DNA of 17,077 nucleotides from JAJFTV01 sp964426355 (GTDB lineage: Bacteria > Chloroflexota > Anaerolineae > Anaerolineales > Anaerolineaceae): assembly GCA_964426355.1 (NCBI GenBank), contig CAYRRA010000095.1, positions 1 to 17,077 of the forward strand, in the 5' to 3' direction. Shown piece by piece: positions 6,182-12,019 of this stretch. The notes under the pieces were generated by a model, which saw nothing but the letters and a program-made list of their open reading frames with translations, was not told where the DNA came from and searched no databases. Numbering within the stretch: the stretch's first letter is position 1; each line of letters begins with the position of its first letter. Made by a program: the position numbers and the translations under genes.

Positions 6182-7309
6182 TCAGATATGTTTTGTGAAG
6201 ACGCGGTGGTTTTTATATTCAATGCCGCCAACCGTTTTAAGGTCTTTTCGCATTTGCACAGCGGTGTTCGCAACCTGGGTTAATTCAGCTTCCGTGAAAC
6301 CTGAATCGTTGATCGTTTTATGAATTTCAGAATAGAGCAAAGCATTCGCTCCACGTCCGTGGTATTCAGCCAATACACCAACGCCATTCAATGAGATGAA
6401 ATTCGTCTTTTTCAAACTTGAAAATAGATCGATGATGCCCCAGGGGGTGATTCTACCCTTGTTACGCTGCAAAGCCTGTGTGATATCAGGAAAACCGAAC
6501 AGGAAGCCTATTACTTCTTCTTTGTGGGTAATGATTTTAATCAATTCCGGGACTGCCACAAACAAGATGTTGTCAACGACAAACTTGATCTCGCGTTCGG
6601 TCAATGGGTAATACTCCCAGTTGTTTACAAATGTCTTGTTGTACGCCTCACCAATACGCCCCCCCCACTTTCGCAACTCTTTTTTGCTTTTAAAACGTTT
6701 GACCTGGAAGGTGCCTTTTTCTTGAACTCTGCGGGCAACCTCGTGTACTTTTTCTGGTAGTTGAAAGCGTTTCATGTCTAAATAGCAGGAAACGAAATCG
6801 ACGTCTTTTTCATAACCTAATTTTTCCATGAACTGGGGATAGTAAGGGTAATTATAATTCATCATGGTCATCATTTGATGATGCTCAAATCCCTCAATCT
6901 GGATCCCGTAACCATCAAATGCGCTGAAGCCCTTGGGTCCAACCACTGTGTCTAACCCTTTCTTTTTTGCCCAATCCTCAGCACGTTCAAATAACGCTTC
7001 GGCAACTGAGAAATCGTCGACACAATCGAAAAGATAAAACTGAGCTTTTTTTGTCTGATGATATTTATTGAAACTGGTGTTTTCCATCGCACAAATTCTA
7101 CCAACCACATCATTTCCGTTCTTTGCAATGAAAAAATCTGCGTTTGAATGCTCGTAGAATGGGTGTTTATCGGAGTTGAGCATCAATTTAATATCACCTA
7201 TGAAGGGTGGAACCCATTGAGGACAGTTCTTATACAATTCAAACGGGAACATGACGAACTGGTTGACTTGTTGTTTATTTTTTACATCTATTTTTTCGAT
7301 TGTTATCAT
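6182..7309 (-). CDS. GNAT-fold (acyl-CoA N-acyltransferase-like) protein of unknown substrate
   Basis: A 375-aa protein that appears to contain two acyl-CoA N-acyltransferase-like halves. The N-terminal half has the ADFFIAKNGNDVVGRICA strand pattern (about 58-75) and PKGFSAFDGYGIQIEGF. The C-terminal half ends in GVGVLAEYHGRGANALLY (309-326), which looks like the GNAT acetyl-CoA pyrophosphate loop (here HGRGAN at 317-322), followed by the usual strand and helix. I do not recognise a named function; it belongs to a widespread set of poorly studied GNAT-related bacterial proteins. The start ATG at 7307-7309 has a good GGGAG ribosome binding site 6 nt upstream. It lies 2 nt ahead of the Sir2 gene, so the two are almost certainly co-transcribed. 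A run of eight G residues (coding for Trp-Gly-Gly near residue 216) is a possible slippage site. Confidence 0.8.
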   Translation of the reverse strand: MITIEKIDVKNKQQVNQFVMFPFELYKNCPQWVPPFIGDIKLMLNSDKHPFYEHSNADFFIAKNGNDVVGRICAMENTSFNKYHQTKKAQFYLFDCVDDFSVAEALFERAEDWAKKKGLDTVVGPKGFSAFDGYGIQIEGFEHHQMMTMMNYNYPYYPQFMEKLGYEKDVDFVSCYLDMKRFQLPEKVHEVARRVQEKGTFQVKRFKSKKELRKWGGRIGEAYNKTFVNNWEYYPLTEREIKFVVDNILFVAVPELIKIITHKEEVIGFLFGFPDITQALQRNKGRITPWGIIDLFSSLKKTNFISLNGVGVLAEYHGRGANALLYSEIHKTINDSGFTEAELTQVANTAVQMRKDLKTVGGIEYKNHRVFTKHI

Positions 7310-7391
7310 GATTTTCTCCCAAATTGCAATGTAAATTGTTAAACCCGGCTATATCTGACAAGATACTGATACAGATAGAATTCATCCATCT

Positions 7392-8315
7392 TTATTGGAT
7401 TTCGATTACCTCTATTTCAAATAATTGTGACCATAGTTTTCCTGTGATATAAATTTTATCTTTTTCCTGGTCAAATGCGATACCATTCATGACATCAATT
7501 TCACCCTGGTTGTTCCCAAATTCCTGCAAAATAGTTGAAAAATCAATTTTCCCCATTACAAATCCGTTTTCTGGGTCAATGATGATGATATCTGTTGTTT
7601 TCCAGATATTGGCATAGATGGCGCCTTTTATATACTCCAATTCATTGATTTGGGTGACAGGCAGGTTTTGGAATTGGACATGAATTCTTTTTACCTCACG
7701 ATATGTTCCGGTATCCAGGACATGAATGGTTGATGAGCCGTCACTCATATAGAGATACACACCATCGCAGGTAATGCCCCAACCTTCTGTTTCATAGTAG
7801 AACGTGTCGAGTAATTCAAAAGTGTCTTTATCGTAAACGTACCCCTTTCCTGATTTCCAGGTGAGTTGGATCAGCCTGTTGTCTATCACCGTTAACCCTT
7901 CACCAAACTCATCATCAGGCAGGTGATGTATCTGTTCAACCATACCTGTTTCCATGTCTACCTTGCGGACGGATGAACTCCCGTACCTGCCGGTGCTCTC
8001 ATAAAGGACGTTGTTGTCAATAACCATCCCCTGGGTGAATGCCTGGTTGTCATGTGGATACCTGGCAACGATTGAGTAGGTATAAATGATCGGGATGATC
8101 GTTTTATCATCAAGGGCAAGACTGGCAGAAGGCGTTATGGACGCATTTGTGGGTACAGTGGCTGTCGAAATTGGAGAAATTTGTGTTATGGCAGTGGAAA
8201 TGGGCGACGTAGCCGGGGAAATATCTTTTTTGCATCCCGAACAAATAAACAAGAGAAAAGTTATAAAGAGGGGGAAAGTGAGTTTTCTGTATCGGGGTAC
8301 TGGTGAGAAGGACAT
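7392..8315 (-). CDS. Glutaminyl-peptide cyclotransferase (plant-type glutamine cyclase), lipoprotein
   Basis: Converts N-terminal glutamine of peptides to pyroglutamate, outside the cytoplasm. The 307-aa protein starts with a basic and hydrophobic signal (residues 8-27) ending in CSGC, so Cys28 is the probable lipidated residue; position -3 is Cys rather than the usual Leu/Val/Ile. A Ser/Thr/Pro-rich linker (30-65) follows, then a five-bladed propeller-like domain. Its landmarks match the papaya-type family: FTQGMVIDNNVLYESTGRYG, FGEGLTVIDNRLIQLTWK, EGWGITCDGVYLYMSDG, INELEYIKGAIYANIW and MNGIAFDQEKDKIYITGK. ATG at 8313-8315 with a weak ribosome binding site. It is divergent from the NAD kinase homologue across a 76-nt gap. 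It may be the first gene of the run down to 2830, though the 82-nt gap before the GNAT gene could hold a second promoter. Confidence 0.9.
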   Translation of the reverse strand: MSFSPVPRYRKLTFPLFITFLLFICSGCKKDISPATSPISTAITQISPISTATVPTNASITPSASLALDDKTIIPIIYTYSIVARYPHDNQAFTQGMVIDNNVLYESTGRYGSSSVRKVDMETGMVEQIHHLPDDEFGEGLTVIDNRLIQLTWKSGKGYVYDKDTFELLDTFYYETEGWGITCDGVYLYMSDGSSTIHVLDTGTYREVKRIHVQFQNLPVTQINELEYIKGAIYANIWKTTDIIIIDPENGFVMGKIDFSTILQEFGNNQGEIDVMNGIAFDQEKDKIYITGKLWSQLFEIEVIEIQ

Positions 8316-8391
8316 GTCGGTTTATAATGATCGTTTCATCTATATAAGTGTAAAATCAGTTCAACGAATTATAACATTTGCGAGGACTGCC
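8316..8391. promoter_or_regulatory. Divergent A/T-rich promoter region
   Basis: A 76-nt gap between the divergently transcribed cyclase (minus) and NAD kinase homologue (plus). It contains TATAAT-like hexamers (TATAAT near 8327, TATAAC at 8370-8375) and must hold the start signals of both genes. I see no pair of -35/-10 boxes with proper spacing that would fix either start site, so only the region is annotated. Confidence 0.4.
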
Positions 8392-9495
8392 ATGCGAAAT
8401 ATCGGTTTGATTGTAAACCCAATAGCGGGTATGGGTGGTGCAGTGGGATTGAAAGGTACAGATGGCGAGATGCACCAAAGAGCCATTGAACTTGGAGCAC
8501 TGCCTGTTACCCCAGTTCGTACAAAGGACTTACTCAACCAGCTTGTTCCCAATCGAGAGGTTCATTTTTTTGCTGCTCCTGGAAAAATGGGAGAATTTTA
8601 TATTGAGAACATGGGTTTCAATTACTCTGTTGTAGGAGATATCAGAACCGAGAAGACCTCTTCAGCCGATACGCGGGAAATATGCCGGAAGATGGTCGAT
8701 AAGGGGGCAGACTTGATCATTTTTGTTGGGGGTGATGGAACCGCAAGAGATATTTTCGATGCGATTGGGCTGTCGATCCCGGTTGTGGCAGTCCCTTCTG
8801 GTGTGAAAATATTCAGTGGTGTTTTCGCGGTTAATGCATCTGCAGCGGCTTCACTGGTTGAAGCTTTTTTGGTTGGGTCGCCAATTTCTGAGGAAGAGGT
8901 TTTAGATATTGATGAAGAAGCATATCGTGAGAATCGTCTTGAGGCGCATTTATATGGTTACCTGAAAGTGCCCAAGAAAGCAGATTTTATCCAACACAGT
9001 AAATCAGTTTCTCCACAAGGAGGTGACGAATCAGAACAAAAATTAGAAGTAGCAGAATGGGTAACTGAACGTATGGAGCCTGGTGTTCTCTATTTTTTAG
9101 GACCTGGAACGACTGTTGCTGCGATTGCTGAAGCACTGGGTTTAAACAAAACCTTATTGGGGATAGATGCCATCATTAATCGCGAAAAAATCGCTGAAGA
9201 TATCAATGAGAAGGATATTCTCAAGCTGATGATAGAGCACCCTTTACGTAAGATCATCGTAACGCCAATTGGAGGGAATGGTTTCATTTTTGGTCGTGGG
9301 AACAAACAATTCACGCCATTGGTGATCAGGCAGGTTGGCATTGAGAATATCATCATTGTCAGCACGATTAATAAGATCACCAGCCTGGATTGCCTCCGGG
9401 TTGATACTGGAGAGAGTGAGTTAGATCACAGCCTATCAGGTTTTCGCGAAGTGATTGTTGGCGATCATCTTTCACGAATGGTTAAAGTAAAATAG
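8392..9495 (+). CDS. ATP-NAD kinase family protein (COG3199 type)
   Basis: Member of the NAD kinase superfamily, probably phosphorylating NAD (or a related small molecule) with ATP or polyphosphate. The start is the ATG at 8392, giving MRNIGLIVNPIAGMGG, with AGGA 5-6 nt upstream; this matches the family start. The extra in-frame codons back to 8086 run antisense through the cyclase gene and are rejected. The 367-aa protein has the GGDGTARD nucleotide motif (113-120), a PSGVKIFSGVFAVN substrate loop (about 132-145) and the C-terminal TPIGGNGFIFGRGNKQFTP block (291-309), typical of the COG3199 branch rather than classic PpnK. Some members of this branch act on other substrates (AcoX-related proteins), so NAD kinase activity is likely but not proven. 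It is transcribed alone and converges on the GIN-domain gene across a tandem repeat. Confidence 0.87.
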   Translation: MRNIGLIVNPIAGMGGAVGLKGTDGEMHQRAIELGALPVTPVRTKDLLNQLVPNREVHFFAAPGKMGEFYIENMGFNYSVVGDIRTEKTSSADTREICRKMVDKGADLIIFVGGDGTARDIFDAIGLSIPVVAVPSGVKIFSGVFAVNASAAASLVEAFLVGSPISEEEVLDIDEEAYRENRLEAHLYGYLKVPKKADFIQHSKSVSPQGGDESEQKLEVAEWVTERMEPGVLYFLGPGTTVAAIAEALGLNKTLLGIDAIINREKIAEDINEKDILKLMIEHPLRKIIVTPIGGNGFIFGRGNKQFTPLVIRQVGIENIIIVSTINKITSLDCLRVDTGESELDHSLSGFREVIVGDHLSRMVKVK

Positions 9496-9501
9496 CTCGA
9501 T

Positions 9502-9585
9502 GCTCTAGCGAAAACGCTCTAGCGAAAACGCTCTAGCGAAAACGCTCTAGCGAAAATGCTCTAGCGAAAACGCTCTAGCGTAAAC
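9502..9585. repeat. Tandem array of six 14-bp units between convergent genes
   Basis: The unit GCTCTAGCGAAAAC is repeated head to tail six times, starting at 9502, 9516, 9530, 9544, 9558 and 9572. The fourth unit ends in T instead of C and the sixth has GTAAAC in place of GAAAAC. Each junction forms CGCT-CT-AGCG, a 4+4 inverted repeat, followed by four A residues. The last unit contains the stop codon of the minus-strand GIN-domain gene (9575-9577). Read on the minus strand, each unit is CGCTAGAGCG followed by TTTT; two adjacent units can fold into a hairpin with two 4-bp stems, a tandem A-G mismatch and a UUUU loop. It may serve as a terminator for the GIN-domain gene, or be a plain minisatellite. 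There are no unique spacers, so it is not CRISPR. Confidence 0.95.
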
Positions 9586-10297
9586 CCATATATTCGACCT
9601 GGTCAGGATTATTTATATTTACAACTTCTGGGAAGCCGTAATAACTCAGATGTGCAGAATCGCGAATTTTCAAAGAAAGATAATCTTCTACCCACACAAT
9701 TGCACTGGAATTGCCTGATAGGTCAGCGGTGACCCTATTAACCGACAGATCGCTGCCATGATATTGAATTGCGCCAGTAATTGTAAGGTTTTGCTCTTTT
9801 GCCGACCCGCTAACTTGCACTTGTCCGCCCCCATCAAGGTACAGGTCGATTTTTACGTAATCAATATTCGATAAGGTGATTTTACCAACCCCTGTTTGCC
9901 GCATCGTGAGGGTGGTACCTCGAGCATCGTTTACAGTGAATGTCCCTCTGCCCGAAAAACTAATTTGCTGCAACTGCTTCACGGTTATGATGAATTGAGT
10001 TGTGAGTGCAGGATCGAGAGCTGCGGTTAATACTTCCTCTGTTTCTGAAAGTGTGAGCACCTGGTTGTTGACTTGATATGAAATTCCCCGCAAAATGCTG
10101 GGTTCGGCGATGATGGTCAATGAGTTGGTTTCGCCAATTTGTACCGATGCCTGTCCAATTGCGTCGAATACAATGCCAGAGACCGATGTAGGTAAATCAT
10201 AGGTCTCAGTTGTCAGAAGCTGATCTGTACCAGATGAGCACCCCGTAACAGTGATGATGAAAAACAGTGAGAAGAGAATGGGGATTCTTATTCTCAT
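9575..10297 (-). CDS. GIN-domain (DUF2807) lipoprotein
   Basis: A secreted, probably surface-anchored protein of unknown function with a head GIN domain, a right-handed beta-helix-like fold sometimes called a putative autotransporter adhesin head. The start chosen is the ATG at 10295-10297 (MRIRIPILFSLF); the longer reading begins at a TTG inside the MurJ gene. The signal peptide ends in VTGC, so Cys20 is lipidated. Characteristic repeats of alternating short beta strands follow: FDAIGQASVQIGE, LTLSETEEV, ISFSGRGTFTV, MRQTGVGKITLS, LDGGGQVQVSG, LSGNSSAIVWV and IRDSAHLSYYG. The 240-aa length suits the family. It starts 5 nt after the MurJ stop, so the two are co-transcribed. The last codons and stop lie in the tandem repeat, which may have arisen by copying of this 3' end. 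Confidence 0.87.
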   Translation of the reverse strand: MRIRIPILFSLFFIITVTGCSSGTDQLLTTETYDLPTSVSGIVFDAIGQASVQIGETNSLTIIAEPSILRGISYQVNNQVLTLSETEEVLTAALDPALTTQFIITVKQLQQISFSGRGTFTVNDARGTTLTMRQTGVGKITLSNIDYVKIDLYLDGGGQVQVSGSAKEQNLTITGAIQYHGSDLSVNRVTADLSGNSSAIVWVEDYLSLKIRDSAHLSYYGFPEVVNINNPDQVEYMGLR

Positions 10298-10302
10298 CCA
10301 AT

Positions 10303-11862
10303 CTAATCCCAATGCCCGGTTCTGTTACCAATAGACATGAATAATTTAATTTCATTCCAAATCAACGGTAAGTTTAATATCGCTCCCAATGCTAAGCCCG
10401 AAATGGATAGGACAAGTGGGTGGAAAGGTAGTTTCATAAAAAAGTAAAGAAGAATTGAAGTCAAGATGCAGCCCAAAACAACTCTTTTGATTGTGTTAAA
10501 GGAGTTAAGAATTCCCGGGTGTTTTCTGTTTAGTAAGTAAAAAAGCAGAAGCGCCTCAAATGTGAATGCAATTGTGTTGGCAGTAGCAATTCCTGCAAAC
10601 CCAATCCATTTACTGAGAGTCGACGCAAGAAGAATATACATGGCGGCATTTATCGCAGCTGCAATTAACGGCAATATGGCATCCTTTTGAGCATAAAACG
10701 AACGCGCCGCCACTTCTAATAACGCATGTCCGAGCATACCCGCAAGATATATTCGCGAAGCCAGGACGACCATACTGGTTCCTGCAGCATCAAAATCGAA
10801 CGCGATTTCTACGATTGGGTGCAGCGCCACTGCCATCAATGCTGCAACAGGTAGGGTTAATGCGATGATGGCGCGCAAGGCGGAGTTTACAGAGTTTTTA
10901 AACTCTTCCATCTCACCTCGTGCGAATTGTTCTGATATCGTCGGCAATAATGCTATTGCGACCGCAGTTCCCAATAATGTCTCCGGAACCTGCATGATGA
11001 ACCAGCCCAGGTTTAATGCTGTAACCGAACCTTCTCCTAATCGTGATGCCAGGTTATCTCTGACGATGAAGAAGAGCTGAATAAAGAACATGGTGGCAAT
11101 TCGAGGTCCCAGTAGTTTGAGTACTTGTTGGACACCAGCATCTCTCAGATTAATCAACGGTCTCCATTCAAATCTATATTTAATCAATCCGGGGACTTGG
11201 ATTAAAAGATGCAGAAGAGCGCCAATGATAACGCCAATTACCAAACCGTGGATACCCATACCGAATGCAGGCAGCGTTAGCGGACCAATTTGATAACCTT
11301 GCTCCGGTGATAAGATCATCACTCCGAAGATTTGCCCGATATTGTATAAACCTGGCGCAAGCGCAGGGAACAAAAAATGCTGGTTTGCCTGCAAACCAGC
11401 CATGACAAGCCCGCTAAGTGAGAATATCAGTATTGCGATTAAATCAAGCCGCATGAGCTCCGAAGTGAGGGCTTTTTGTTCTGCGGGAAAACCCGGCGCA
11501 ATGACCCTTTCAACCAGCCAGGGCGCAAGAAAAGCGATTACAACGGAAATTACGGCTGTTACGCAAAAAGCCAGGTTAATGATCTGCGAAAACAGCCTCC
11601 ACGCCTCTTTTCTCCCCTTATTTTCAAGGTAATCTGATAAAACGGGTATCAGTGCAATCCCTAGTGCGCCACCGGAAATCAAAGCTGAGAGCAAATCGGG
11701 AATATTATTCGCTGCGTTGAATACGTCCAGGTCATAACTCAAGGCAAACTGCCTCGCGACCAATAACTGGCGTCCAAAACCCAACAGCTTGTCAATCGCG
11801 AAAAAGAAAGCGATGATCAGGGACGATTTTGCTACATGGTTTATCTTTAAATTTTTAAACAT
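10303..11862 (-). CDS. murJ: Lipid II flippase MurJ (MviN family)
   Basis: Moves the lipid-linked peptidoglycan precursor lipid II across the cytoplasmic membrane. The 519-aa protein has the typical length and the many-helix pattern (about 14 transmembrane segments). The N-terminal signature is FGFGRQ-like (LLGFGRQLLVARQFAL), followed by AANNIPDLLSALISGGALGIALIPVLSDYL, with the conserved Gly-rich segment and the Arg/Asp charges expected in the central cavity. A later LLLGTAVAIALLPTISEQFARG-type stretch (about residues 296-316) is also typical. ATG at 11860-11862 with a weak ribosome binding site. It lies 157 nt downstream of the M23 lipoprotein gene, and a likely own promoter is present in that gap. 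It overlaps nothing and is followed 5 nt later by the GIN-domain lipoprotein. GlmS upstream in the window supplies the same pathway with its amino sugar. Confidence 0.96.
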   Translation of the reverse strand: MFKNLKINHVAKSSLIIAFFFAIDKLLGFGRQLLVARQFALSYDLDVFNAANNIPDLLSALISGGALGIALIPVLSDYLENKGRKEAWRLFSQIINLAFCVTAVISVVIAFLAPWLVERVIAPGFPAEQKALTSELMRLDLIAILIFSLSGLVMAGLQANQHFLFPALAPGLYNIGQIFGVMILSPEQGYQIGPLTLPAFGMGIHGLVIGVIIGALLHLLIQVPGLIKYRFEWRPLINLRDAGVQQVLKLLGPRIATMFFIQLFFIVRDNLASRLGEGSVTALNLGWFIMQVPETLLGTAVAIALLPTISEQFARGEMEEFKNSVNSALRAIIALTLPVAALMAVALHPIVEIAFDFDAAGTSMVVLASRIYLAGMLGHALLEVAARSFYAQKDAILPLIAAAINAAMYILLASTLSKWIGFAGIATANTIAFTFEALLLFYLLNRKHPGILNSFNTIKRVVLGCILTSILLYFFMKLPFHPLVLSISGLALGAILNLPLIWNEIKLFMSIGNRTGHWD

Positions 11863-11966
11863 GATAGAAATTGTTGTTGTTTTTTGATTTGATTAGCTGA
11901 AGACTTAAAAATTATCGCCCGTAGTTGATATGATGCAGATGCCCCGGTATTTCTCACGATGCGGCA

Positions 11967-11994
11967 ATTGTATCATAACGGTTACTATTCACAA
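11967..11994 (-). promoter_or_regulatory. Putative sigma-70-type promoter for murJ
   Basis: On the minus strand, TTGTGA (11994-11989) is followed after 16 nt by TACAAT (11972-11967). These match the -35 consensus at 4 of 6 and the -10 at 5 of 6 positions. Transcription would begin near 11960, leaving a leader of about 98 nt before the murJ ATG. The rest of the leader is A/T-rich on the 3' side, and I see no strong hairpin in it. Confidence 0.45.
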
Positions 11995-12019
11995 TCGGCT
12001 AATTGCCAGGTGGTAGTGG

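Noticed and set aside
8086..8391. N-terminal extension of the NAD kinase homologue to 469 aa
   Set aside because: The extension is antisense to the start of the cyclase gene. The ATG at 8392 has a ribosome binding site and begins the family's conserved N-terminus.
9502..9585. CRISPR array
   Set aside because: The units are 14 bp, contiguous, and have no unique spacers; no cas genes are near.
10298..10312. TTG start for the GIN-domain gene overlapping murJ
   Set aside because: The ATG at 10295-10297 gives a normal lipoprotein signal and avoids the overlap.
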